In this document: piece after piece, positions 1 to 8,849 of the stretch | How the letters are laid out: each line of letters begins with the position of its first letter | How positions within the stretch are numbered: the stretch's first letter is position 1 | NCBI GenBank assembly: GCA_049604415.1 | Contig: JBMYTN010000003.1 | Coordinates: 62,001 to 126,000, forward strand | Direction: 5' to 3' | DNA: 64,000 nt | DNA from: JBMYTN01 sp049604415 | Lineage (GTDB): Bacteria; Pseudomonadota; Alphaproteobacteria; Rhodospirillales; Rhodospirillaceae | Notes under the pieces: model-generated | What the model was told of the DNA's origin: nothing | What the model saw: only the letters and a program-made list of their open reading frames with translations | Databases searched by the model: none | Program-made: the position numbers and the translations under genes

Positions 1-2
1 TC

Positions 3-587
3 TGCGCCGTCGGCCCCCTGACCAATCTGGCCCTGGCTCTGGAGATCAATCCGGAGATCGCCACCCAGATCAAACAGCTGGTGATCATGGGCGGGGTGGT
101 GAACCAAGCGGGCAATGTCTCCGAATGGTCCGAAGCCAATATCTGGCAGGACCCCCATGCCGCAGACAAGGTTTTCGCCGCGCGCTGGCCGATGACCATG
201 GTCGGGCTCGACGTCACCACCAAAATCCAATGCACGCCGGAAGATTTCGCCAGCCTGGCCGCTTCCAACCCGAAGATCGGCGGGTTTCTGAACAGCATCA
301 CGCCGTTCTATATCGAGTTCCACCGCGCTCGCTCCGGCGAGGTCGCCTGCTATCTCCATGATCCCTCCGCCGTGCTGTTCATCACCAATCCGGAGCTGTT
401 CACGGTGGAAGAAACCCCGCTGAAGGTCATTTGCGAGGGCGAGCAGGTCGGCCGCACGGTCCGCGCCCCGGACAGTGGCCGGGCGCCGGTGAAGGTCACC
501 GTCGCGGCGGATCTGGAGGGTGTTCGAGCTCAATTCCTGTCGGTGCTGTCCACCGCCGATGCGGTCCGCGCCAGCAAAACAGCCTAA
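3..587 (+). CDS. Inosine-uridine preferring nucleoside hydrolase, C-terminal part
   Basis: This is the last 194 residues of a nucleoside hydrolase whose 5' end lies outside the window; the reading frame is open from base 3. The enzyme splits purine or pyrimidine ribonucleosides into base and ribose. The visible motif GPLTNLALAL near the start and the segment IMGGVVNQAGNVS followed by NIWQDPHAAD are the family's conserved mid-protein blocks, the latter carrying substrate- and calcium-contacting Asn and Asp residues. No signal peptide can be judged. It opens a same-strand run of nucleoside transport and salvage genes, which supports the role. Substrate preference cannot be told from the fragment. 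Confidence 0.9.
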   Translation, partial: CAVGPLTNLALALEINPEIATQIKQLVIMGGVVNQAGNVSEWSEANIWQDPHAADKVFAARWPMTMVGLDVTTKIQCTPEDFASLAASNPKIGGFLNSITPFYIEFHRARSGEVACYLHDPSAVLFITNPELFTVEETPLKVICEGEQVGRTVRAPDSGRAPVKVTVAADLEGVRAQFLSVLSTADAVRASKTA

Positions 588-617
588 GTGCCAGTCTAAA
601 AAGAAGGACACCCTGCC

Positions 618-1487
618 ATGTCCCCAAAGCCCCAAACCGCCTTTGATGTGCTCTCCGTTGACGGCACCGCGCCCGACGCCCCAGCCCTGCTGACCAAGAG
701 CCTGCGTGAAACCGGCTTTGCGGTGCTGAAAAACCACTCAGTCCCCGCAGAGCGGATCAAGGCGATGTATCAGAGCTGGCAGGCCTTTTTCGCCTCCGAG
801 GGTAAATTCGACTATCAGTTTGAAGAGGCCTCCCAGACCGGCTTTTTTCCCTTCCGCACCGAAAACGCCAAGGGGGTGGCGCAGAAGGATCTGAAGGAGT
901 TTTTCCACGTCTATCCCCACGCCAAGCTGCCCAGCGATCTGGAGGAGATCACCCGCACGGTCTATGCCGACCTGGTCAGCCTGGGCGATACGGTGCTGGG
1001 CTGGATCGAAGCCCATTTGCCCGAAGAGATTAAGGGCGCGCTGACCGAACCGCTGCCCGCCATGGTCCGGGGCAGTGACATGAACCTATTGCGGGTGTTG
1101 CATTATCCGCCGCTCGCCGAGGAAGGCATTGAGCCCGGAGCGGTGCGCGCCGCCGCCCATGAGGACATCAATCTGATCACCCTTCTGGTCTCCGCCAGCG
1201 CACCGGGTCTGGAGGCCCGCTCCGCCGATGGCCAGTGGCATAAAGTGCCCTGCGACGATGGGGCGATCACCATCAATGTGGGCGATATGCTGCAAATGGC
1301 GACCGGAGGCTATTTGCCCTCGACCACCCATCGGGTGGTCAATCCGGAGCAATCGGCCAATGAGTCGCGCTACTCCATGCCCATGTTCATTCATCCTCGG
1401 CCTGAGGCGCGTCTTGACGCGTCAACCACCGCGCACATCTATCTTGAGGAACGTTTGCGCGAAATCGGTCTCAAGCCGGCGGAATAG
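618..1487 (+). CDS. Isopenicillin N synthase-like 2-oxoglutarate/Fe(II) oxygenase
   Basis: A 289-residue cytosolic non-haem iron dioxygenase of the isopenicillin N synthase/2OG superfamily. The double-stranded beta-helix core is marked by AAHEDINLITLLV, holding the HxD iron ligands (about residues 179-181), and by STTHRVVNP, holding the third His ligand and the Arg that binds the 2-oxoglutarate carboxylate. An N-terminal DIOX_N-like part begins with LRETGFAVLKNHSVP. It starts 30 bp after the nucleoside hydrolase, with AAGGA upstream, and precedes a nucleoside-type binding protein. A nucleoside or nucleobase substrate is therefore an inference from context; the family as a whole does not predict a substrate. 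Confidence 0.85.
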   Translation: MSPKPQTAFDVLSVDGTAPDAPALLTKSLRETGFAVLKNHSVPAERIKAMYQSWQAFFASEGKFDYQFEEASQTGFFPFRTENAKGVAQKDLKEFFHVYPHAKLPSDLEEITRTVYADLVSLGDTVLGWIEAHLPEEIKGALTEPLPAMVRGSDMNLLRVLHYPPLAEEGIEPGAVRAAAHEDINLITLLVSASAPGLEARSADGQWHKVPCDDGAITINVGDMLQMATGGYLPSTTHRVVNPEQSANESRYSMPMFIHPRPEARLDASTTAHIYLEERLREIGLKPAE

Positions 1488-1550
1488 GGGCTTTTCCCCG
1501 CGCCCCCACACGCAATACGACAGATACTCCCTCAACTGGAAGGAAGACGA

Positions 1551-2555
1551 ATGAAACGGTTTTTGGGTCTGATGGCTGGCGTCGCCCTGGGTTTGGGCGT
1601 GGTGACCTCTGCGCAGGCAGCGGATTTCAAACCGGCGGTCGTCTACGATATGGGCGGCAAGTTCGACAAGTCCTTCAATGAGGGCGTCTGGAACGGTGTG
1701 AAGCGCTTCACCGAGGAAACCGGTGTCGAGGTGATGGAATTCGAAGTCACAAACGAAGCCCAGCGGGCCCAAGCCATGCAGCGCATGGTCCAGCGGGGCG
1801 CGACCATCCTGCTCGGCGTTGGCTTCGCCCAGGCCGATGCCATCAATGAGGTCGCCGAGGCCAATCCGGACAAGCAATTCTCCATCATCGATGTGTTCTG
1901 GCTCGACCAGCCCAACCTGCGCCAATATGCCTTCCAGGAACATGAAGGCAGCTATTTGGTTGGCGTTGCGGCGGCCACCAAGAGTGAAACCGGCACGGTG
2001 GGCTTTGTCGGCGGCATGGACATTCCGCTGATCCGCAAATTCGCCTGTGGCTATGTCCAGGGCGCCAAATCCGTTGGTGCTGACATCGAGGTGCTGCAGA
2101 ACATGACCGGCTCCACGCCGTCGGCTTGGAACGACCCGGTGAAGGGCGGCGAACTGACCCAAAGCCAGATCGACCGCGGCGCCGATGTGGTCTATCACGC
2201 CGCTGGCGGCACCGGCATGGGCGTCATCCGCGCCGCTGCCGATGCGGGCAAGCTGGCCATCGGTGTGGACTCCAACCAAAACCATGTGGTGCCTGGCTCC
2301 GTGCTGACCTCCATGCTTAAGCGGGTCGATGTGGCTGCCTATCAAACCTTCATGGACGCCTATAACGGCTCCTTCGACACCGGCGTCAAAGTGCTGGGCA
2401 TCGCCGAAGGCGGCATTGACTGGGCCGTGGACGAGCATAACGCGGCCCTGATCGAAGGCTCGGTGAAGGACGCCGTGGAAGCGGCCAAAGCGGGCATCCT
2501 GTCCGGCGAGATCAAGGTCCACAATTACGAAGATGATTCCAGCTGCCCGCTCTAA
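1551..2555 (+). CDS. BMP family ABC transporter substrate-binding protein (nucleoside type)
   Basis: A 334-residue periplasmic binding protein of the BMP/PnrA/Med family, which captures purine or pyrimidine nucleosides for ABC import. A signal peptide of about 23 residues ends at SAQA-ADF. There is no lipobox cysteine, so it should be soluble in the periplasm. The mature start, VVYDMGGKFDKSFNEGVW, is the family hallmark (D-x-G-G-x-x-D-K-S-F-N), and GVDSNQNHV lies in the ligand-binding cleft. A strong ribosome binding site (GGAAGGAAG) precedes the ATG. The ATPase and both permeases follow directly, completing a nucleoside ABC importer. Confidence 0.92.
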   Translation: MKRFLGLMAGVALGLGVVTSAQAADFKPAVVYDMGGKFDKSFNEGVWNGVKRFTEETGVEVMEFEVTNEAQRAQAMQRMVQRGATILLGVGFAQADAINEVAEANPDKQFSIIDVFWLDQPNLRQYAFQEHEGSYLVGVAAATKSETGTVGFVGGMDIPLIRKFACGYVQGAKSVGADIEVLQNMTGSTPSAWNDPVKGGELTQSQIDRGADVVYHAAGGTGMGVIRAAADAGKLAIGVDSNQNHVVPGSVLTSMLKRVDVAAYQTFMDAYNGSFDTGVKVLGIAEGGIDWAVDEHNAALIEGSVKDAVEAAKAGILSGEIKVHNYEDDSSCPL

Positions 2556-2579
2556 GCCCCAATATACGGGCAGCGCGGT

Positions 2580-4205
2580 ATGGCTGATCCAACCCCTTCA
2601 TCGGCAAACATCTCACACACGCCGCCGGGTCCCAACCCGGCGGTTGCTGTGCCAGCGGTGGCGCTGAAGGATATCAGCAAGCGGTTTGGGCCGGTCCAGG
2701 CCAATCGCGACATCACCTTCGACATTCCGAAGGGCTCGATCACCGGCATTGTCGGTGAAAACGGGGCGGGCAAATCCACCCTGATGAGCATCCTCTACGG
2801 CTTCTATACGGCCGATACCGGGCATATTGAGCTCGACGGCCAGCCGGTCAAAATCACCAATTCCGCCGACGCCATTGGCTATGGCATTGGCATGGTGCAC
2901 CAACATTTCATGCTCGTGCCGACCTTTTCGGTGCTGGAAAACGTTATGCTGGGGGCGGAGGGCAACGCCCTGTTGGCCCAAGGCAAAGCCCTGGCCCGGC
3001 AGAAGCTGGCCCAGCTGGGCACCGATTTCGGCCTGACCATTGATCCCGACGCCTTGATCGCTGACCTGCCTGTCGGCCTGCAGCAGCGGGTCGAGATCTT
3101 AAAAGCGCTCAGCCGGGGTGCGCGGGTGCTGATCCTGGATGAGCCAACCGGCGTGCTGACCCCGCAAGAGGCCGACAGCCTGTTCGAAATCCTCGGCACC
3201 CTCAGCGCCTCCGGGGTCACGATTTTGCTGATCACCCACAAGCTGCGGGAAATCTTTGCCATCACCGACCAAGTGGTGGTGATGCGCGGCGGGGCGGTGG
3301 TCGCGACCAAAGCCACCCGAGAGACCGACCAGGAGGAACTGGCCCGCCTGATGGTCGGGCGCGACGTCCAGACCACCACCGCCCGGGATGCGCCAAGCCT
3401 GGGAGAGACCGTGCTGTCGGTTTCTGGTCTGGGCAAAACCGACGACCAGGGCACGGCGCGGCTGAAAGACATTTCCTTCGAACTGCGGGCGGGCGAGATC
3501 CTCGGGGTCGCCGGGGTCTCGGGCAATGGCCAGTCGGAGCTGCTGGATGCGCTGTCGGGCATCGATCCGATCCAGACCGGCTCCATGACCGTGCTCGGGC
3601 GGACCATCTCCGCCGACCAGCCCAGCGCCCCTGCGGAGATGCGCCATCTCGGTGTCGCCCATGTGCCGGAAGACCGGCATCAGCGCGGGCTGGTGCTGCC
3701 CTTCAGCGCGGCGGAGAGCAGCATTCTCGGCTACCAGGATTGGCCGCAGGCCTGTGACGGGCTCTGGATCAACCATGAACGGGTTCGCAGCGCCTGCGAT
3801 GGCCTGATGGAGCGGTTTGATGTGCGCCCACCCTTGGCCGAGGCCCGCACCGGCGGGTTTTCGGGTGGCAACCAACAAAAGATCGTGCTGGGCCGGGAGC
3901 TTGGCGTCACGCCCAAGGTGTTGTTCGTCGGCCAGCCGACCCGAGGAGTGGACATCGGAGCCATTGAGTTCATCCACGCCCAGCTGGTGGCCATGGCTGA
4001 GGCCGGATCGGCGATCCTGTTGGTCTCCGTGGAGCTGGACGAGATCTTGGCTCTGTCCGACCGGATTTTGGTGATGAATGAGGGGCGGATCGTTGGCACC
4101 TTGGACCGCGCCGAGGCGACGCCGGAGAAAATCGGCGCAATGATGGCCGGGGTTGGTCCAGACTCAGCCTCCGAAAACGGCAAAGCCGGGGAGGGCAGCC
4201 CATGA
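2580..4205 (+). CDS. Nucleoside ABC importer ATPase with two ABC domains
   Basis: A 541-residue ATPase with two fused nucleotide-binding domains, as in sugar and nucleoside importers. Domain 1 (about residues 25-265) has a full Walker A (GENGAGKST) and Walker B (VLILDEPTGVLTPQE). Its signature is weak (LPVGLQQRVEIL). Domain 2 (about 275-510) has a degenerate Walker A (GVSGNGQSELLDAL, lacking GKS/T) but a proper signature (GFSGGNQQKIVLGREL). This asymmetry is normal for the family and suggests one catalytic site does most hydrolysis. The stop codon overlaps the next start as ATGA, so translation is coupled to the permease. Confidence 0.93.
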   Translation: MADPTPSSANISHTPPGPNPAVAVPAVALKDISKRFGPVQANRDITFDIPKGSITGIVGENGAGKSTLMSILYGFYTADTGHIELDGQPVKITNSADAIGYGIGMVHQHFMLVPTFSVLENVMLGAEGNALLAQGKALARQKLAQLGTDFGLTIDPDALIADLPVGLQQRVEILKALSRGARVLILDEPTGVLTPQEADSLFEILGTLSASGVTILLITHKLREIFAITDQVVVMRGGAVVATKATRETDQEELARLMVGRDVQTTTARDAPSLGETVLSVSGLGKTDDQGTARLKDISFELRAGEILGVAGVSGNGQSELLDALSGIDPIQTGSMTVLGRTISADQPSAPAEMRHLGVAHVPEDRHQRGLVLPFSAAESSILGYQDWPQACDGLWINHERVRSACDGLMERFDVRPPLAEARTGGFSGGNQQKIVLGRELGVTPKVLFVGQPTRGVDIGAIEFIHAQLVAMAEAGSAILLVSVELDEILALSDRILVMNEGRIVGTLDRAEATPEKIGAMMAGVGPDSASENGKAGEGSP

Positions 4206-5329
4206 CCCCCTCTGCCGGTTTGCCGCGCTGGGTCGATATCGGCCTGATCCCGCTGATCAATCTGTCCATGGCTCTGGCGGTGTCCGGGGTCGTGATTGCC
4301 TTGTTGGGGGAAAACCCGTTCGAGGCCTTGGGCGTGATGATCAAGGGCGCCTTCGTCTATCCGGGCAGCCTGGGCTACACGCTCTATTACACCACCAATT
4401 TCATCTTCACCGGGCTGGCGGTGGCCGTCGCCTTCCATGGCGGTTTGTTCAACATTGGCGGCGAGGGCCAGGCCTATATGGGCGGCCTCGGCGCGGGGCT
4501 GATCGCTTTGGCCTTAGGCGGTGTGCTGCCCGGGCTGCTGGTGATCCCGCTGGCAATCCTCGGCGCGGCGGCCTTTGGCACCGCTTGGGCAGCGATCCCG
4601 GCCTATTTGCAGGCCTATCGCGGCAGCCATATCGTCATCACCACCATCATGTTCAATTTCATCGCCGCCGGGGTGATGGTCTCGATCCTGAGCGGTCCGT
4701 TCATGCGCGAAGGCCAAAGCTCACCGGAGACCGATCCGATCCCCGAAAGCACCCAATTGTGGTCGGCCCAGGATCTTGGGGCGATGGTCGGGCTGGATGT
4801 GGCCTTTTCGCCGCTGAATATTTCCTTCCTGCTCGCCTTGCTGGCCTGTGTCTTTGTCTGGAAGCTGATTTGGCACACCCGCTTTGGCTATACTCTGCGT
4901 ACCTTGGGCCATAGCGAGCCTGCGGCGGCTTATGCGGGCATTGGCATTCCCCGCACCATCATGATCGCCATGGCCATTTCCGGGGGTTTGGCCGGGCTGA
5001 TGGCGGTCAATGAGATCCTGGGCGTCCACCACAAAGTCCTGCTGAACTTTACCGCAGGCTATGGCTTTACCGGCATCGCCGTGGCCCTGATGGGGCGTAA
5101 CCACCCGGTGGGGATCATCCTGGCCAGCCTGCTGTTCGGGGCCTTGTATCAGGGCGGCGCGGAGCTGGATTTTGAGTTCCAGACCATCACTCGGGAAATG
5201 GTGTTGCTGATCCAGGGCCTGATCATCCTGTTCTCCGGTGCGCTGGCCTATATGGTCAGCCCGATGCTGGTGCGGCTGTTTGCGAGGCTCCCGGCAAGCA
5301 CGGCGAAAGCGGAGCGTCCGAGCCCATGA
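4202..5329 (+). CDS. Nucleoside ABC importer permease, first subunit
   Basis: A 375-residue polytopic membrane protein of the BPD_transp_2 family, matching the larger permease of nucleoside importers (the NupB/YufP type). Hydrophobic segments start at about residue 10 and continue to the end. The conserved cytoplasmic loop that meets the ATPase is seen at TRFGYTLRTLGHSEPAAAYAGI, preceded by FHGGLFNIGGEGQAYMG, typical of this subfamily. It begins inside the ATPase stop codon (ATGA) and ends with the same overlap into the second permease, giving a tightly coupled three-gene transporter. Confidence 0.9.
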   Translation: MTPSAGLPRWVDIGLIPLINLSMALAVSGVVIALLGENPFEALGVMIKGAFVYPGSLGYTLYYTTNFIFTGLAVAVAFHGGLFNIGGEGQAYMGGLGAGLIALALGGVLPGLLVIPLAILGAAAFGTAWAAIPAYLQAYRGSHIVITTIMFNFIAAGVMVSILSGPFMREGQSSPETDPIPESTQLWSAQDLGAMVGLDVAFSPLNISFLLALLACVFVWKLIWHTRFGYTLRTLGHSEPAAAYAGIGIPRTIMIAMAISGGLAGLMAVNEILGVHHKVLLNFTAGYGFTGIAVALMGRNHPVGIILASLLFGALYQGGAELDFEFQTITREMVLLIQGLIILFSGALAYMVSPMLVRLFARLPASTAKAERPSP

Positions 5330-6300
5330 GTGATCTGGCGCTACAACTGATCTTCACCTTGGATGCCACCCTGCGGCTCTCCACACCGCTGATCCTCTGT
5401 GCCATGGCCGGGTTGGTTTCCGAGCGCTCCGGGATCATCGACATTTCCCTGGAAGGCAAGCTGCTCAGCGCCGCCTTTGCCGCCGCCGCGACCGCCAGCC
5501 TGACCGGCTCGGTGTTCCAGGGCTTGTTGATGGCGATGATGGTTTCTATGGCCATGTCCCTGATCCACGGCTTTGCCTGCATCACCCATCGTGGCAACCA
5601 GATCATCAGCGGTTTGGCGGTCAATATTCTGGCCTCGGGGCTGACGGTGACCATTGCCTTCGCCATGTTCCGCCAAGGCGGCCAGACCCCGGCATTGGGG
5701 GCGGATGAGCGGTTCAATCCGATCACCTTGCCGTTGGCCGAGACCCTGTCCGGAGTGCCGGTCCTGGGGCCGATCTATGCGGAGCTGATCAGCGGCCATA
5801 ATCTGATTGTCTATGCGCTGTTGATCATTGTGCCCGTGGTGTCTTGGATGCTGTTTAAGACCCGCTTCGGCTTGCGGCTGCGCGCGGTCGGCGAAAAGCC
5901 CGAGGCGGTGGATACCGCAGGCATCTCCGTGGCCTGGGTGCGCTACCGGGCGGTGCTGATCGCCGGTTTGCTGTGTGGCATTGCCGGCGCTTATCTCTCA
6001 ACGGCCCATGGGGCGGGCTTTGTCCGCGAGATGAGCGCGGGCAAGGGCTATATCGCGCTCGCCGCCATGATCTGTGGCCGCTGGCGGCCCGGCGCAGCGG
6101 TACTGGCCTGCCTGTTGTTCGGCTTCCTGGAGGCCCTGTCCGCCCGGATGGAGGGGGTCGAACTGCCGCTTATGGGCGTAGCACCCTCTGACCTGTTGCG
6201 GCTGTTGCCCTATATCGGGACGGTGATCTTGCTGGCGGGCTTCTTTGGCCGCGCGGTGCCGCCTGCGGCCATTGGGCGGCCCTACACCAAGGAGCGTTAG
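5326..6300 (+). CDS. Nucleoside ABC importer permease, second subunit
   Basis: A 324-residue membrane permease of the same BPD_transp_2 family, matching the smaller nucleoside permease (NupC/YufQ type). The N-terminal GLVSERSGIIDISLEGKLL and the loop FGLRLRAVGEKPEAVDTAGI are characteristic, and the rest is a series of hydrophobic helices. It should form a heterodimer with the preceding permease. Start and stop are closely packed: ATGA overlap upstream and a single base before the GTG of cytidine deaminase, so one transcript is expected. Confidence 0.9.
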   Translation: MSDLALQLIFTLDATLRLSTPLILCAMAGLVSERSGIIDISLEGKLLSAAFAAAATASLTGSVFQGLLMAMMVSMAMSLIHGFACITHRGNQIISGLAVNILASGLTVTIAFAMFRQGGQTPALGADERFNPITLPLAETLSGVPVLGPIYAELISGHNLIVYALLIIVPVVSWMLFKTRFGLRLRAVGEKPEAVDTAGISVAWVRYRAVLIAGLLCGIAGAYLSTAHGAGFVREMSAGKGYIALAAMICGRWRPGAAVLACLLFGFLEALSARMEGVELPLMGVAPSDLLRLLPYIGTVILLAGFFGRAVPPAAIGRPYTKER

Positions 6301-6301
6301 C

Positions 6302-6709
6302 GTGTCAGAGCCTGTCATAGATGCGGAGCTGGTCGCAGCGGCCATCGCCATCCGGGACAAGGCCTATGCGCCCTATTCCAACTTCCAGGTCGGCGCGGCG
6401 ATCCGGGATGCGGCGGGGCAGATCCATGTTGGCGTCAATGTGGAGAATGCGGCCTATCCCCAGGGCCAATGTGCCGAGGCCAGCGCCATTGGCACCATGG
6501 TGACCAGCGGCGGGGCCGCTATTACCGCCATTGCCGTGGTCGGCGGCGGCGACGGGCTTTGCACCCCCTGTGGCGGCTGTCGCCAGCGGATCCGGGAATT
6601 CGCCAAGGCGGACACCCCGGTCTATGTCTGCGGACCGGAGGGCCATCGCGCAACCTTCACCTTGGCCGATTTGCTGCCCGCCTCCTTTGGGCCGGACAAT
6701 CTCGGTTAG
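6302..6709 (+). CDS. cdd: Cytidine deaminase
   Basis: A 135-residue enzyme that deaminates cytidine and deoxycytidine to uridine forms in pyrimidine salvage. The zinc site is complete: QCAEAS gives the first Cys and the catalytic Glu (about Cys57, Glu59), and CTPCGGCRQ gives the other two ligands (about Cys90 and Cys93). NVENAAYP binds the nucleoside. I chose the GTG at 6302, one base after the permease stop. A longer frame upstream exists but would overlap the permease and adds no family residues. The length fits the short tetrameric class. Confidence 0.92.
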   Translation: MSEPVIDAELVAAAIAIRDKAYAPYSNFQVGAAIRDAAGQIHVGVNVENAAYPQGQCAEASAIGTMVTSGGAAITAIAVVGGGDGLCTPCGGCRQRIREFAKADTPVYVCGPEGHRATFTLADLLPASFGPDNLG

Positions 6710-6721
6710 GAACCGATATCG

Positions 6722-7393
6722 ATGACCCCGATCTCTCCCATGCTCAAGGTCTGCTGCATCGCCTCCATCGAGGAGGCACGAATGGCCTTGTCCCATGGTG
6801 CGACGGCGGTGGGACTGGTGGGGGAGATGCCCAGCGGTCCGGGGATCATTGACGATGACACCATCCGGGCCATTGCCGCCGATGTCGGCGCGGCGGGCTG
6901 GTCGGTGCTGCTGACCAGCCGGGTGACGGCCCAGGGCATTGTCGATCATGTCCGCGACACCGGCGTGAATACGGTCCAGATCGTTGATGCGCCGGAGGCG
7001 GGCAGTTATGCCGCTTTGCGGGCCCAACTGCCCCATGTGCGGATCTTGCAGGTGATCCATGTGGAGGATGAAGACAACATTGCCGAGGCGGTCGCCGCCG
7101 CTGCTGAGGTCGATGCCATATTGTTGGACTCCGGCAAGCCCAAGGCAGCGGTAAAGACCTTGGGCGGCACCGGCGATCGCCATGACTGGTCGATCAGCCG
7201 CAAGATAGTCGAGGCGGTGGAGGTCCCGGTCTTTCTGGCCGGTGGCATCCGTCCGGAGAATGTCGCCGAGGCTTTGCGAGAGGTTCAACCGGCAGGCATC
7301 GATCTGTGCACCGGCATCCGCGACAAAAACCATGCTCTGGTCGAGGACCGCTTGAAGGCCCTCATTACCGAAATGATGGCAGCTGAGGCTTAG
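6722..7393 (+). CDS. TrpF-like phosphoribosylanthranilate isomerase family protein
   Basis: A 223-residue (beta/alpha)8-barrel protein of the TrpF family. Family landmarks are all present: LKVCCI near the N-terminus (the TrpF KICGI box, catalytic Cys at residue 11), AILLDSG with the catalytic Asp at about 136, LGGTGDRHDW, and LAGGIRPENVAEAL. The second box residue is Cys instead of Gly, and the final motif reads GIDLCTGIR where TrpF usually has a DVSSGVE-type motif. There are no tryptophan genes around; it closes a nucleoside salvage operon, 12 bp after cytidine deaminase. It may be a paralog acting on a ribose-linked compound (inference) or simply a displaced trpF. Confidence 0.75.
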   Translation: MTPISPMLKVCCIASIEEARMALSHGATAVGLVGEMPSGPGIIDDDTIRAIAADVGAAGWSVLLTSRVTAQGIVDHVRDTGVNTVQIVDAPEAGSYAALRAQLPHVRILQVIHVEDEDNIAEAVAAAAEVDAILLDSGKPKAAVKTLGGTGDRHDWSISRKIVEAVEVPVFLAGGIRPENVAEALREVQPAGIDLCTGIRDKNHALVEDRLKALITEMMAAEA

Positions 7394-7484
7394 CCGTTGA
7401 CCCGATCGCTGTCATGGCGCTGTTGTTGAGTCCTGCGCTCGGCCATGCTTCAATGCTCTAAACCAAGCTTTAGGGGGAAGCACC

Positions 7485-8336
7485 ATGTCGACGCGTTTGG
7501 CGGTTTTCAGCCTTGCCTCTGTTTTGATCACCACCCCGGTCTTTGCCGAGTCTGGCGGTGGTCCGGTGTCCGATGACGTGATTGCCGAACAGCGCGCGGC
7601 TTTGGCGGCGGCGACGGATGGCAAGGGCTTTGGCCCGCAATCGCCCCGAGACATTGACGCGGTGGCGGGCACCAACAGCCGGGCGTTCAGTACCGCGCCT
7701 TTGGTCACCGAGATGACCCTGTGCGACATTCACTTCCATGAAAACGCCGAGCATAAGGGTGGGGTGTTCCGGCTCTATGCGGGCAATGGCGACGGTAAGG
7801 GCTATGGCACCGGCTTCAAATATAGCGGGGAGCTGACCGAGGCTGAGCTGGCTCCGGTGCCGATGACGGTGGGCGACAGCCCGCATGGTGATTTGGTGCC
7901 TGGCGACACCATCGAGATCCATTTTGTTCATTCGACGGCCCAGGCCACCCTCGGCCCCAGTCTCGCGACCTGTCTTTCGGAGGCCATTGGCAACCCGCAG
8001 CTCCGCGTCGAGGCGGTGGTCGCCGTGTTGGTCGCCACTGGTGGCGAAGACTTTGTCGAGATGACCCGCATCGAAGACATCGACGGTTTGAACCAGGTGC
8101 CGAACCTGCCCAATGATTTGGGCGAGCCGGTGGTCTATTCCGGCTCCACCACCGGGCCGGGCTACAATATGAAGGGCTCCCCGTTCCAGGTGACCTGGAG
8201 CGTCCGCCCCGATGTGGTGAAGCTGAACATTGCCTCGGTGGATGCGTGGCTGAAGGACAATCCGTTTGGCGAAGACCATGCCCATGGAGTGCGGAACCTT
8301 GTCACCAATCCGGATCTGTTGTCCCAGATTGAGTGA
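7485..8336 (+). CDS. Probable delta-class carbonic anhydrase, secreted
   Basis: A 283-residue exported protein. The signal peptide ends at about TTPVFA-ESG. The central segment LCDIHFHENAEHKGG, with its closely spaced Cys, His, His and later His, resembles the zinc-site region of delta-class carbonic anhydrases. A later IEIHFVHST adds further histidines in the same style. Such enzymes interconvert CO2 and bicarbonate. Secretion would place it in the periplasm. It lies alone with a good AGGGGGAAG ribosome binding site, next to the cox cluster, whose product is CO2; any link is inferred. The assignment is from motif memory and could be wrong at the class level. Confidence 0.65.
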   Translation: MSTRLAVFSLASVLITTPVFAESGGGPVSDDVIAEQRAALAAATDGKGFGPQSPRDIDAVAGTNSRAFSTAPLVTEMTLCDIHFHENAEHKGGVFRLYAGNGDGKGYGTGFKYSGELTEAELAPVPMTVGDSPHGDLVPGDTIEIHFVHSTAQATLGPSLATCLSEAIGNPQLRVEAVVAVLVATGGEDFVEMTRIEDIDGLNQVPNLPNDLGEPVVYSGSTTGPGYNMKGSPFQVTWSVRPDVVKLNIASVDAWLKDNPFGEDHAHGVRNLVTNPDLLSQIE

Positions 8337-8396
8337 GCGGGCATGTCCTCGACAAAGCCGCGTCTACCCTGAATTCTTTGCACAAGGACGGATCCG

Positions 8397-8834
8397 ATGA
8401 ACGTGGTTTCCAACTCTCTGAGAGTTTTCGGTGTTTCGGTGATCTTGTGCGTTACTGCCATGGCAGGTCCCGCCAACGCCTCCGACGGGGCGTGGGTGGC
8501 GAGCAGCTTTGATTCCAATTTCGGGCCGATTTCGTTGTCCGTGAACACCATCAATGGCGAGGTCGAGGGCACCTTCCCGAAATATCGCGGGCGGTTGGTC
8601 GGGACCATCAATCTCGATGCCACCCGCCTGGATGCCACTTGGCTGCAACCGAAGTCAGAGGTCCGTTGCCCCAACGCCCTGGGCGGCACTCATTATTGGG
8701 GCACCGTCACCTGGATCCTGACCCAAGGTCGTTCCATGCCCGGTACATGGTCCTATTGCAACAATGCGCCAACCGGCGATTGGAACGCCACCTTGCGCTC
8801 CGGCAATTCGCCACGCCGGGCCATGGGATACTGA
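8397..8834 (+). CDS. Small secreted protein of unknown function
   Basis: A 145-residue protein with a clear signal peptide (hydrophobic core VFGVSVILCVTAMAG, cleavage near ANA-SDG). The mature part is about 115 residues of mainly beta-strand character, rich in Trp, Gly and Thr, with two cysteines (in EVRCPNAL and WSYCNNAP) that could form one disulfide. I do not recognise the family. It follows the carbonic-anhydrase-like gene by 60 bp on the same strand, preceded by AAGGACGG, so the two may be co-transcribed. Confidence 0.7.
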   Translation: MNVVSNSLRVFGVSVILCVTAMAGPANASDGAWVASSFDSNFGPISLSVNTINGEVEGTFPKYRGRLVGTINLDATRLDATWLQPKSEVRCPNALGGTHYWGTVTWILTQGRSMPGTWSYCNNAPTGDWNATLRSGNSPRRAMGY

Positions 8835-8849
8835 GAGCTTTAGGTCCGC

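Noticed and set aside
1422..2522. Minus-strand open frame antisense to the BMP-family binding protein
   Set aside because: Shadow of a certain gene, with repetitive Gly/His/Asp composition.
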